Assembly (NCBI GenBank): GCA_011634665.1
Contig: WAEK01000009.1
Coordinates: 731,001-795,000 of the forward strand
DNA length: 64,000 bases
Source: Mortierella sp. BCC40632
Taxonomy: Eukaryota > Mortierellomycota > Mortierellomycetes > Mortierellales > Mortierellaceae
Direction of reading: 5' to 3'
Numbering within the stretch: position 1 is the first letter of the stretch; every line of letters begins with the position of its first letter. Shown here one piece after another: positions 35,983-48,324 of this stretch. The notes under the pieces were generated by a model. That model was not told the origin of the DNA. It saw nothing but the letters and a program-made list of their open reading frames with translations, and did no database searches. The translations under genes were made by a program, and so were the position numbers.

Positions 35983-37036
35983 GATGAAGGTAAATGGGAT
36001 GAATGTAATTTACAGCGGGTGGGAAATGAATGAGTGGACCAAAGGAATGAAAAAGTGATGAGGAAAAAAGAAAAGAGCGAAAGGCCAAAAAAACTCGGGT
36101 TTTATACAGTGAACTCGGAGAAAGGGATAAGGACTTGACGGAAAACGTGATCCTCGGACCAATGCCCGACGACTCTCCGAGCCTAGATGGGGACAACTTC
36201 GTCGGGATTTGGGGTACCCCTGCCCGCATCCACGCTCGTACCTTCAGCTCACACACTTTTCCGTCTCACTCACATCCTGTTGTCTCCTGGCATGTACCCT
36301 GTTCTTCCTCCTCCTCCCCTTCCTCTTGTTCAAGCTTCGCACTCCCATGCGATGAAGAGTGGGCATCTTTTCTTAGTGCAGAGGGACGGGTGTCTCCTTA
36401 CCGCCTTGGAACAGATCCGTGGCCCTGGACAGGACAATGGCTCCGGATCAAGGTGTCCTTCTGGTCTCAACAGGGGGGCAAAAAAAAGCGCGCAGTCCCT
36501 GTTCAATGCAAGATCCAACGCGATTCGATCGCCGAATTGCGCAGAGAATGATAATCAGGGGCGGATGACCCTTCATTCTCATGGCACAAGTGAGGCATTG
36601 TAACATCGATTCCATGGCATCACTTTGGCATTTGATGCAAAGGCCCAGTGATCTGACCTGGATTGTCTCAAACTGCGCAGCTGCCCAGAGCAACCATTCA
36701 CTCGTACACTCTCGCAAGCTCCGATCATCTCTCACGGTATGTTCTCAAATAACTAGTACTGAATCCGATGGGTTCGAATCAACCATGCTTTACCACCCTA
36801 TTCCTGTTAGATTTCTTTGCAGAGTGTGTCTTCATAACCGTTTAGCTGGCATTGGGACTTCAGGGTAAAAAGAGTATTATTTATTTTAACTCGTGCATGC
36901 AATTAGGGGCATCATACCCGCTTCACAAGTGTGGCTCTCCTTCTTTTTGTTGTTGTCGATGCTGACACTGATGTCGCTGTCAACGCTGTTGCTGTTGCTA
37001 TTGTTGTTCAAATAAAAGAGGAGTTTACTTCCCCAG
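35983..37036. other. Spacer between CCP1 and the CNOT11-like gene
   Basis: Contains the CCP1 promoter. Open frames at 36135..36603 overlap each other and look non-coding. I searched the minus strand for the missing CNOT11 C-terminal domain and did not see it. Confidence 0.5.
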
Positions 37037-38815
37037 TCAGGTCTTTCGCTGCTGCTTATGCTCCTGGTCCCCGCATGGTGGTCCCTGCTTCTGTTCGGGC
37101 TGCACTGTCACTTGTCCAATGGGTACCATTAGATTGGACTGACCCATCCTGCCCACTGGCCCTTGCATTTGAATCCGAAGTAGCTGCTGCTGATGAAAAT
37201 TATAGTAGGCAGGAAAATGGTGCTGAGCTCCCACCACCGCTGCTATAGGCTCCATCCCTGGGGTGAGCTTTTTTCTTCTCATTAACTCGACGCTGCTGGC
37301 CCCCTGTCGACTTGCAATAGTGAAAGCTACTGCTGCAGTCGCCGCTGCCTTACTCTTTGCCTTGGTCGCTGCCGCCACCGCCACCACTGCTGCTGCTGCT
37401 GATGTCGGCGCCAATCCTGAAGTCAATGTGACAGGAAGCGTCGTCGAGGATAGGGTCTTTGGAGGTGGGAGCGATGGTACATCATCGCTATCCGAATCTT
37501 GGAACCGTCGCTCTGCTTCGATTTCCCATTCTTCCAGTGCATCATCATTCTCATCAAATGTAGCGTTCTCTATGATCTGGGTTGCATCTCTGACAGTAGC
37601 ATCGACTTTGGCAATGTTAGCAGGCTCTGAAGGGGCAATTGCTTCATTGTCTTCCTTTTCATTTGTTGGTTCCAGCTTTTCAAGGATTCCATTAATATGC
37701 TCTAGGTCGCTATCCGCGGTAACTGCCAACGAGACAGGCAATATGACGGCGTCGGACTCTCCAGAGTTGACTCCATGTCGACTCCCGATAATAGCAACTA
37801 CTGGGGTTTCCTCTCGATTCTCGTTGATCATCTGTAATGCCGATGCTCCAGGAAGAACTGTGGCGGTTGATGGCTCATCTAAATGTCGCTTTTGGCTACT
37901 CCACCCGATCCCCTTCCCGACCTGATCTTCAATAGGTACCTCTGGTAAAAACTCACCCAGAAAGTCCAAGTTGACGGTCCTTGCCTCTGCCACCCGCGAC
38001 AACGCAATCAATTCCGATGGTGTCTTGCCTGCAAGCTCCTCGCCTTTACCACTCAAAATCACGCTCGTTACAAACCGCTCTGACCTGAGGCTTTCATCCA
38101 GGAGTCCCATATTATAAATGTCAACAAAGAGGCACAGAAACGGATTCTGATGAATAGGGAGAAAGTTGTAAAGGTAGTGAAGCAAATAAAGCGACATGAC
38201 TCGAACTTCCACTGCCCAGTGTTTTCGCTACAAAAAATAGAGGCAGAAGAATGAACTTGATCATGTTAGTATCAAATTTTTAGGCGCGTATCAAAAAGAA
38301 GAGGGGCTGGAAGGATCCAAGGTGAATAGAATACGGAAAATCGACCCCATGCAGGAATAGGTACTGCCCATGAGCGAGACTGATTTCCTGTTGATCCATA
38401 CTCAGAGAGACCTGCCTGTAAAAAATAAAATAAAAATAAAAATAAAAATACGCGCTGTTCACCCTTGCATCCAGCGCCCAGCACCCTGCGTTGCTGTCAA
38501 GATTCGATCAAGCAAGATTGGGCTTGGGTATCATCCATTTCGTACAATCTGATCTAATGCGTTCTCTCTTTCACCCTTTTCCAAAGCCATTACCTCTGAC
38601 TCAAGCCCCCCGACAGCTGTCTTCTGCCCCATTAATCTTTGTAGAGTCTCCTGCACAGAGTCCACACCATTGAGGACATCCATCATGGCACATCCTGCCC
38701 GGAATTCGCGATTCGCAGCTACAGACTTAAGGAAATTGATCCCTGTCCGCTGTAGCACATGATCCAGATGGTTGCCGAGAAACGCCGCGATCTCTTGCGA
38801 AGGAATCGTTATCAT
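37037..38815 (-). CDS. CNOT11-like CCR4-NOT subunit, N-terminal part
   Basis: The first exon starts at ATG 38815 (MITIPSQEIAAFLGNHLDHV, then EFRAGCAMMDVLNGVDSVQ) and probably ends at the donor near 38600. The last exon is 38227..37037, preceded by a TACTAAC branch point. Its opening (SLYLLHYLYNFLPIHQNPF, RSERFVTSVILSG, GEELAGKTPSELI, DFLGEFLPEVP) follows the order of the N-terminal region of CNOT11, a scaffold subunit of the CCR4-NOT deadenylase. A middle exon around 38415-38330 is likely but its frame is unresolved. The protein continues into acidic and Ala/Gln-rich sequence and stops without the conserved CNOT11 C-terminal domain (DUF2363). Confidence 0.55.
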
Positions 38816-41345
38816 GCCTCTATTTCCCAGCGGTCAATATCTTTTCACTTCAACGAAGCAGCTGATCCCAGGTCCCGACTTCCTGAAGTTCCTTTCCTTG
38901 CGTTATTTTGAAAGAAAGGTAAAAATAGCAGAAAAGGGAAGGTGGCCCCTTGACTGGGGTTGTCGGTTATCCTGGATAATAGAGTCGAAGGACTAAGAAA
39001 GGTGCTATACATGCACCTCGGGTACTGAAAATAGGCAGCAATAGTCTGATCCACCAAAGTTAACTTTAAGGATGGGTCCGTTGTATGTGCTCAAGGCACG
39101 TTGGCTGAGGGATATGTGTCAAAGCAAGAACAATGACCACAAAGAGTAGCGAGTGAAACGTCGGATCTGACTGTACAAGAGCCTGATGCAAGATTGGATG
39201 AAGAGATTGGCTTGAACACTGCAAAGAGGTCAATAGAAACAGACAGCGCTGCAATGCATTGTAGTCAGTAGACATGAAGACTGGTTGGCGGAGTTGTGAT
39301 GACTGAATCAGAGCCAATCTTTATATCCTTACTTTTTTCGAATTGAGTAGTCTGATTATAGATGGTCTGGTGCTGGCCCCGCTCACCTGAGGACTCGATT
39401 CGATGGTTGCAAGGGTAAGTGGCCGTTGGATGGACCAAAAGGGTGAGCTGGAAAAAAAAAAAAAAAAAAAAAAAAAAAAACAAGAGCGAGGACAGTAGAG
39501 TCACCTGCCTGAGAAGTATAGCTGCGAACGACGCAAAATCAAGGAGGAGAAAATGGATGGTAAGTAGCTCAAAAGTAGGGAAGAGAAGGAAAAGTAAAGG
39601 AAGGCGAGACCCTCCAAGGGTGGAAAGGGACAGACTCGAAAGTCTCTAACTCTGCTCTGACTAGAACGTTCACGAGTAAAAGTCTGCAATCACCGACTGT
39701 TTCATTGTCCAGTCTGCAATTTGTTGCCCTAGCGATGGCGAGGAGTAACGACGCCTTTGTGCCGACAGAAGGGACTAAGGAATTCAGAGGAATCACAGAG
39801 GGCAAACAAGAAGTAGAAGCCTTTGTTCCCTTACTCAACTACTTCACAGCGTTTGCTGATCTAGAGACAGTAGGCGGCGGATGCTGCTCTTTCGAGAATG
39901 GCGTGGCGTGAGAAGGGAAGATGAATAGGTCAGGATGGCCTACATCTTTTATACGTCACCATCTCTTCGGTTTTCAGGTGTCAAAGGCGATACCATTCTT
40001 CAGAACCCGATTTTTAGACAGTCGTGAGTCCAAAGAGGAGCCACCAGGTCATACACAGAAAGACTGACAAACCTGCTCTCTATTGATGACATTGATGAAG
40101 CCCTACATCGGCTGTTCACAAGTCTGTTGAGACAAAGTTCTCTGCAGCTGAATTGGCTGGATCGATCCTGAAAGACGTGTCTTGTAGAAAGATACCATTC
40201 CCATGCGACTTTGTACCCAAAAAGCGAACGAAGTTAGTCAAGTTAACTTCAGGTTACTATGACACTGAGATATCGTGAACCGGTTCGGAAATGCATAATC
40301 ATCGCAACCACCATAATTACTAAAGTCAACCTCATGATAGTACCTGCTGGGTGAACATTTAATTCTGTTTGTATAGGACCGAAAGGAGTATATGACTTTC
40401 CCAATAAAGCTCTTGACATTGCTGCCAAGAGCTGGGTGTCTCGATGGCTTCCGACTGTGAATACTGCTGAGGAGCACAAGAATGAGGTTCACTTCTGTCC
40501 TTTTCTCAACTTGTTCGTCTGTAGGATCGTTCGACTGTTCATTGTCCTCGTTTTCGGCGAGTATATCTGAACCAGATACCATCACTCTCTATCAATTGAG
40601 AAAGATCTTGGGATAGTCTATAGAGATAAATGACAGCGGCTCGTTCACAGGGACGTCAGACTCAGTGAACAACTTGCACCACATACTTTGGGATTTTCTC
40701 AGTTTCAGAGATCAGACCCCTGACGACATGGACCTTCATCACACGTTCGCCCCATATCAACACACAGGGTACCAACTTGGAGTGCCATAGTTGTGTGCTC
40801 GAGTCACTGTGCAATGTAATTCTCATTGTCCGTACTACGGGTATCCTTCTTGCTCAAGCATTTAACTCTCTTCGTCGTGAGCCCCGTGTCAACGGTCCAT
40901 ACAGAAGGCGTGTTGCTACCTGAGCAGGGGTTCTTTGTCCAAATCCTCCGTTTGTGAAGCGCCATGGCGTCAAGGAAGGTTGCGCTTGATTTTCCGAGCC
41001 TAGTTTTTTCCAGGTACCGGATGCGATGCTTGTACTAGTAACGGTATCGCTAACTGGAAAATTCGACCAGACACCTTACCAGTAACAAAATAGATAGGGC
41101 GAGACCAGTCCTTGTTGGCCAATCCTCTCTCAGTTAACAAAATAGGAAGGAGACACCAACTTTTTTTTTTTACTTGGATACCTGTAAATCCCCACTACGA
41201 GAAAAACCAATGTCCAAAAAGCCCCGCAGGGGCCGCTCATTGGAAATGGGCAAGATGAGGGAGGTAGGAGAGGGACCAATGGAGGGAAAAGGTATAGAAG
41301 CTGAATTGGTCTAAAATGAGCAGAAGATGCCATTGAATTGCGACG

Positions 41346-41376
<31 letters not shown>

Positions 41377-41521
41377 CGAGTCAGGTACGAGGGAGGATGA
41401 TGACCCATGCCATCAAAAAGCCTAACGAGAGGCCGGGGACGCCAGGATGGAGGTTGGATCAATAGCTTCGTGCTGGGTGCAGGCCCAGGTGGCCCTTGAG
41501 CCTTTTGTTTTATTTCATTTG
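38816..41521. other. Gene-poor spacer with A tracts and an orphan ORF
   Basis: A runs of 29 nt occur at 39452-39480 and 41346-41374. A minus-strand ORF from ATG 40582 to 40238 has protein-like composition (acidic start, then KVIYSFRSYTNRIKCSPSR), but I cannot name it. The rest shows nothing supportable. Confidence 0.4.
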
Positions 41522-42532
41522 TTACTTCTTTGTCCCATCGTAAAGTATGAATTTCATTTCTTTGCGATGGTGTCCCGGCTTTGCAGGAGCAGAGGAAGAT
41601 TGAAGTGCCTGGAGACCTTGAGGTTGTTTCTGGGACTGCGCCGGGGGCTGCTGTTGGTGTTGACGGCGCCACTGAGAGAGAGGTGGTATTGGTACGCGCT
41701 CCGCTTGCGGCAGAGGCGCTATATGCTGCGGTGAAGTGGGCGTTTGCATCGTCTGCAACAACATGTTGAACATGTTATGTTGTTGCTGCATTTGTGCTTG
41801 GTGCATGTGTTGCATGTACTGCAATTGCAACAACAACTGCTGCTGCTGAATACTTGCTGTTGGGGCAGCGATCTGTGGAAATTGGGGATGAGGATGGCGC
41901 TGTTCTTCAGCCAAGTACTGGATTTGTTCATACACATTCTCCTGTGTGCGTTCAAGTCGGTCGATTTTCACCACAACAACCGACACCGTGCCCTTGAGAT
42001 CTTTGATTGACTCGGCTAAACACGGAGTAAGTTGCTGGTACTGATCCAATGGATCCGACTCTGGTCTGTCCAGGCTAGCGATCACTTCCTCTTTGAATCT
42101 CAGGAACGCTGGCGATCGAAAGATACCATTCTGCCGAAGGACTGTGTTTGTCTCGTTAAGCTGGAGCCGTATTGCGGCATCTTGAAGGATAATCCTTCTA
42201 AACCTCACAAGTAGTTTCAAGAATGCCTTCTTTGCCACATCGTCGTCTGAAAAGAGCGCGCCTGATGAATTCGAGGGAGGATCAACACCTGCGTCAGCTT
42301 GAGCGGATGATGGGCTCGATGAAAAAGGAGTGTGTCGATCGGACTCGACAAGTTCGTTTTCATCTTTCTCCAGCATTTGGTTGGTACACTCCTCATTCCA
42401 TTGATGGAATACAGCCGTCCCTGGTCTTCCAAATGCTGTCTCGATCCACGGAAATATTTGACGTTGCAGCTCCAATGGCGGAGATACCCTGTTTCTGGCA
42501 ATCTCGAAGGGTTTGTTCTTGAAGCCTGCCAT
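41522..42532 (-). pseudogene. C-terminal part of an Ndc10/Crypton-type protein
   Basis: An open frame from ATG 42532 (extendable without ATG to 42598) to a stop at 41522. The start MAGFKNKPFEIARNRV, followed by PPLELQRQIFPWIE and FLKLLVRFRRIILQDAAIR, matches my memory of the Ndc10-like DNA-binding domain at the C-terminal side of fungal Crypton tyrosine recombinases. The tail is Gln-rich (QQQQLLLQLQYMQHMHQAQM). The catalytic recombinase part that should precede MAGF is not visible in the roughly 300 bases upstream, so this looks truncated. It could instead be a domesticated single-exon gene. Confidence 0.55.
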
Positions 42533-42924
42533 GCCGATTCTATAAGAGACTCCTCTGAGAGAGTAACCGACTGAACTTGGACAATATCCACTATTCACTC
42601 CACCATCTCTCTGGTTGGGTCGGGCTGTTCGTCGTTGCTGTCATAGATGACTGTTGGGGTCCAAGACTAGCCTGCCAGATTATCCAGCACATTGTGTTAT
42701 GATATAACTCGATGAACAGAGACTGGATCCACTCTTCCTAGCCATATGAGCCAGCCTGCTTGTCATTCTTGTCATTGATGGAAAGGCAGTTCTCAACATA
42801 GTCTTTTGCTCTCGGACCTAGGATCCTTTTGTTTCGTTATCCGTTTCATTGTCACTGTCAAAAGCATCTCGGATCTCCTGCAATGCCAAAGCCGTCCATG
42901 TCTGTTTTTTTCTCTCTTTTTGTT

Positions 42925-43106
42925 TGTGTGTGGTTTTTGATAAATGTTGGCTGCCAATATTTCAAGGCTTTCTTTTTTTTTCTCTCTTTTTTTTTGTGTG
43001 TGGTTTTTGATAAATGTTGGCTACCGATATTTCAAGACTTTCTTTTTTTTTGTATGTGTGTGTTTTTTGATAAATGTTGGCTGCCGATATTTCAAGGCTT
43101 TCTTTT
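42925..43106. repeat. Three tandem copies of a 62-69-bp unit upstream of Fanzor copy A
   Basis: Each unit contains GATAAATGTTGGCT followed by an ATATTTCAAG-type block and a T/CT tract. Copies differ by a few bases. T-rich sequence continues to about 43173. Confidence 0.95.
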
Positions 43107-43284
43107 TCAAAGTATTTAAGGCAGATTTTTTTTTTTTTTTTTTCTTTCCTTTTTTTTTTTTTTTTTTTTTTTTACGAGTTATCATTCTTTGCGACACTCC
43201 CTCTTCGTTGACGCACTATTCCCTTCCTTTTTCCTTCCTACCCCATGGCACACTCATTAAAAGTACGTGGTCCCTCCCGGCCTA

Positions 43285-46200
43285 ATGGAGGAGCTAGAAT
43301 CAGAAAATATGCCTGCCGACGATGGTGGTCTGCTGCTACAGCGCGCCTCTGCAGCATTTGGCCATTTGGACTCGCAACAGGCCACTGGAAGAGAGGATGC
43401 CCGACTAGCTCTAAGCACCTTGTCAGAGTTTGGGCTTGTTGTCACAAAAGGCTCCTCTCATTTCTTGGCTAACTATATTGCACGAAGTCTCAATGGCGCA
43501 ACGAAAGGACCGATCAAGATCAGTATTGCCAAGGACGGAGACGATGTCGAGGCAGTATTCTTCCTTACAGGGAGATTACTCCTCAGACTGTTTTCTACAG
43601 AGTTGAGCGTTGATATTTTTTCTCTTCTCTTCCGCGCGCGGCCCAAGCGGTTCACAGTCGACAATCCAAAAGCAACTATCGCACTGTTCCATATCAAGGA
43701 CTCATTCTTGGGTTGTGGTGAATATGTTGTGATTACTCCATCCACCCGCTCGATCGTTCCAACGCCTTTGGGCCCTATTCAGACGTCTCCAAGAACTCCT
43801 ATGTCGACAAGACCAGCAGCGTTCCGAATTAGCAAACGAAAACGGGCAGTTTCGCACAGCATTCCCGACCTTGATTCGGACACTTGTCAGGCTTTGTTCA
43901 TGCAGGCATGGTGAGTACAGCCAAGAGTTGATTTGATCGATATTGCAACCATCTATCAGCCATCCGCAGGATACTGATTTTTTATTTTTATTTTTATCTT
44001 TTTTTTTTTTTTTTTTTTTTATTTTTTTATTGCTTGACTAGCCTCGAGACGCTAAAATGAACAGGTAAAGGACGAGTACCTCAAGATCGTGGCTCGCAAG
44101 AACTCCAAAAAGGCAAAGGAGCATTTGAGCCGTGTCAACAAAGCCCGTACAACAATCAAGGAACGGATGCTAAGATGGACCAGGCTTCCGCCAAAACACT
44201 CTCCAAGACCACCGAAGCAATTTGCCAAGAATACAATATCAACATCTCATCAGCCAAGGCTAAGGCATCGCTAGGCGACTGCAACACTTTAGAAGTGTGG
44301 AGGGATGTTGTTAATCAAAACTTTGAAGGAGCCTGGGAGCTCTGCACAGTCGACCCCGGAAGTCCCAGCAGTAGCCAGCGGAGCCAAACCAGCGCCAATC
44401 AAGAAAATTCATCACAAGACGAATGGCGTACCTGTACAGCCACTTTTCGCCAAATTTTGCGCCCCGAGCTCCAGGACCAGTACGAGTACCTTTGCGACCT
44501 TTTAATGGAGCAGCAAACGGATCTCACCAAGGTTTTGGAAGAGATATCGATCCTTGCACTGAAGACAACCCACGTCGTAAGTAATCCATTGTACTGAAAA
44601 TATTTGAGAGCGAACAACAGGTTAAATCTACAGCAAACTAACACCAGATCCACGATCTACTTTGCTGCCGTAGATGGCTAGTGGGAACCTCTTTGATGAT
44701 TCTCTCGGACCCATCGAATCGGATGGCTTCGACATCCAGCGTGTGCTCCCAGGCGGTTTCCAAATTCGAAATGACGTGCCACAGACTCTTAACGTTGCGC
44801 CAATACCGAAACTTTTACAACAGCATATTGAGGAGCCCATGAACCAGCGCGATGACCTTTCGACACTACTGTCCAAGGAATATCTCCAGTTTGCTTACGC
44901 ACGACTGATCTCGGCCAGCCAGAAAGTATCGGCTCGTGGGAGCGCAAATCATCCACTCTGGCAAAGAGCTGTAAGGATCATCGACACGGATCAAGTACCT
45001 AAAGCACCTGGAAACATGTCAAGGACCATTCTGGCCCACCTTGGTCAGTATGCGACCGCAATCGAAAATCTTTGGAACGGAGGCGCCTACAACAAGGTGC
45101 TGGATTATCTCCTTCGCGTCTTGCTACGTCTACACCTTGCTCCTATGCGAGAGAAACGGAACAAGGATCGAGCCGAAGCATTTTTGAGAGAAAGAGAACA
45201 AAAAGCAGAACTACATTCGAATACTGTCGAACCAAGACTGTCAAAGTCTCTCTGGAGAACGACTGTCTCAAGGATCATGGACGAGATTGCCGATTCGGAA
45301 GACAAAAGCAAGCCTATCCGTACGATGGTGCTCATTAAAAAGCTGTATGAGCTCTACAAGAGGAAACCGATACCTGGTCCAAGTAATACACCTCCAATAC
45401 CTCCATCTTCTGGTGGTGTCCCAGGCCCGTCTTCATCCAGCAACGTGCCAGATCCGCCTGTACAAGCCTCTGCCTCAACAAACGTTGGTGGGCCAAGCAT
45501 GCACACGGGTGTTTCACTGGACCCATCACTAGATGCATTGACGAATGCATCAATGAATGTGTCATTTGATACCCTGCAGAACGATCCACCCGACACATCG
45601 CTGGACATTCTTCTATCCAAGAATCCCAATTTGGACGTTGCTGACCTGGAGGATATGATGGATGACGAAAATGAAGTTGAGAATGTGATTGGGCAAGACG
45701 CTACAAGAGCACGTCTACGTGCACTGCAGGCCATGTTGAAGACGCTCCTCGAGTCACCCTTTATTCAGGAGAGGATCAACCCGAACTATGTCAAGAGAAT
45801 GGCATTCCACGGCTCTCCATTAACCGACAAAGAGTGCATTGTGGTGGCTGTCTTGGCTGAAGTCCTCAGACCATACGTTCCCAAGAGGCGTCCACTTGAC
45901 CGTGGCGGAACTGCACCGCCTCTAGCTCATCCTACAGTTAGGGCACCCTTGATTTGTATCGCAAACTCTGTACTGAGAGCAACGGGATATTCTCACTTTG
46001 CTCGACTGATCTGCCCGGAGGTGTCCCCCTCGTCACTCCAGGCGCTTCACATCGGTCCAGCAGAGTTGTATGAGGTGTTCTGCACGAATGAAGAGGGACG
46101 TTTCGACGTCAACGATGCTAGAGGACGCCCGTTGACTAGTACTGCTCAAGCAACTATGCCCCCAGAGAACAAGCGAGCAATCTTTGAAGCGTTCTTTGAT

Positions 46201-47027
46201 CTTCCCAAGATCGCTCAGATTTGCGATAGACATGGCCTGAATTTCACAGACAGGTGAGTACATCTTGTTCTATTGTTACCATTGTATCCTCGGAGCCATT
46301 AGACTAACTCGAATGATTTTTTCGAACAGGCTGGTGTTTGCCGATCCCCATTGTGTCCGTATCCTAGGCAAAGAAAAAGAGTACACTCAGGATCACTCAG
46401 GATATCGTCGCCGGAGCAAGTATGAAGAAAGGCGAAAGCAAAAAAAACCTACAGGCCAGATCAACTGGAATGAAGAGCTGGATCGAACCCAATGGACCAA
46501 GGATCGGGCCGAAAGCCAACGCACAGAGGTGTCTCAGCAGCTCCACCAACTTGAGTTAACTGTACGACAACTCAGGGATGAACTGGCAGTCAAAGAGAAA
46601 AATAAATCAGGACTTGGTCAATCGGTTCACGAACGGCGAAAGAAGCGCCACCTTATGGAAGAGGGGCGATGGTACCATGCACTCCGAACATATAAAAAAT
46701 CTGTCAGGCGCCTAAGGTCTACTGTCATGGAAAAAGAGGCTGAGGTTCGACGATTACGACAGGAGCTGTACTACTGGAACAAAGTCCTTGCTGTCAGCCA
46801 GGTAGCCTCCAAGAGCACCGGGGAAGACGAGTTCGCGGCAGACACAGTTCTAACACCGAATAGATTCGCTGTTGAGGACTCCACTGAGAGATTAACTATC
46901 GAGCAATTGCCGAGCGATCAAATTGTCTTTGCAGGGACAGACTATGGAATTGTCACGATGTCTGAAACGGTTCCTCAGACACTGAGCGAAATCCAAGTCC
47001 ATTTGAACAGATTCAGCTTGCTTTTTG
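43285..47027 (+). pseudogene. Fanzor (eukaryotic TnpB) copy A: N-terminus through RuvC-I, C-terminal half absent
   Basis: Segments are 43285..43910, 44065..44577, 44674..46253 and 46330..47027, with good splice sites between the last three. The last segment has a coiled-coil, basic region and the RuvC-I block IVFAGTDYGIVTMSE with the catalytic-type Asp, then ends at donor GTACG. No zinc ribbon or RuvC-II/III follows before copy B. The first splice and a point near 44165 do not keep frame, so the N-terminal part appears broken. Homology to copy B runs along the whole length (for example CTATFRQILRPEL here and CTATLQQVLRPDL in B). About 1,100 residues precede the RuvC-I Asp. Fanzors are RNA-guided nucleases carried by transposons; activity of this copy is unlikely unless it joins copy C. 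Confidence 0.75.
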
Positions 47028-47254
47028 GTACGTTTTTTTTTTTTTTTTTTTTTTTTTTTTGAGGAGGAAAAGAAATATTTAACAAATACTAAAGAAATAT
47101 CTGAGTTTCGCGTCACCTGATAGAAAATCCCCCTTTTCCTTTTCTGGTTTGCTCTGCTGTTACCTGCCCTTCTTTGCTACCTGTTCTGCTGTCTGCTACA
47201 ACATGCCCTTCTTTATTCGGCCGTAGGTGTCCTGCGTGTAATGTGCTACGTGCG

Positions 47255-47370
47255 TGCTACGAGAAGGCATACGACCGGAGTGCTATGAGAAGGCGCTATG
47301 AGAAGGCGCTATGAGAAGGCGCTATGAGAAGGCATAAGATCGGAGTGCTGTGAGAAGGTATAAGATCGGA
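47255..47370. repeat. 13/26-bp tandem repeat
   Basis: Units of the form GCGCTATGAGAAG, four in direct succession, flanked by longer 26-bp versions that add CATAAGATCGGA. Confidence 0.9.
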
Positions 47371-48324
47371 GCACCGGTCATGGCCATTAACCGGAATAAG
47401 AAACTTTCTTCTATTCTTTTTCCATCCTGAAGGGTACTTTTAGCAAACCTTGCAATTGCAATGTGAATAGTGGTGGTGGTGGTGGTGACTGAACATTTGT
47501 AATAGCGGCTGCAATCGTAATCATTTTCTCACTCCATGTGGGGTAGACCTTTTAATCTTTATACATCCCAAAAAGGTATCGCAGACCCGAGAGGGGCTCT
47601 TTTTCACCGAGTAGTCGGGTTCTCTCAGACATCTCTAATCGATTACTCAGAACCAACTTTAGGATCCCATGCCCTCGCTTCGCACTGTTTCTCTATGCGT
47701 CGGCATGCTTTCTCGACCATGTACAGTAGTAGGACATGACAGGTACAGTGTCTTTCATGGAATTGATATCAATGACCCTCAGGCAAGAAAGCAGGCAGTA
47801 GAGGCGTTTGCTCGGGCACTGGTGTGGTGGTACGACTCTAGCAGGGCGAACGATCAAGGCCGATTCAAAGCCATTAGCGACTGCCACTCGGACCAGGACG
47901 ACCAGCGACACTCACTAAGCCGAAACATGAAGAACCTGAGATGGAACTTCAAGAGTGCCATGAATAAAAAGAGGAGCTAGCAATCAAGGTACTGGGGTGA
48001 AGGCGATTCAAGAAAAGTACCTAATCCAATTGGTGAAACACAGACTCAAAAGGGCACATGTTGAGACACCTGGTCACCTCTTCCTATTGACCTTTTTGGC
48101 AGCAGTCTTTCTCCTCACTCCTTCCCATTGCAACAAGCAACTTGAGACATTGGTGGCCCTAATGGGTCGATGCAAAGCTAATCAATAAACACTTGGTGTT
48201 TGAAAGAAAAAAAAAGAAATAAAAAAAGTAGGTTTCTGAAAAAACGGTGTCCATCCCTATTCTCTCTCTCTCTCTCTCTCTCTTCATTTCATCCACTTTG
48301 GTCGGACAGACCCAAAAAAAAAAA

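Noticed and set aside
35036..36603. Several overlapping ORFs in the first CCP1 intron and upstream of CCP1
   Set aside because: No codon or domain support; they overlap on both strands in intronic or promoter DNA.
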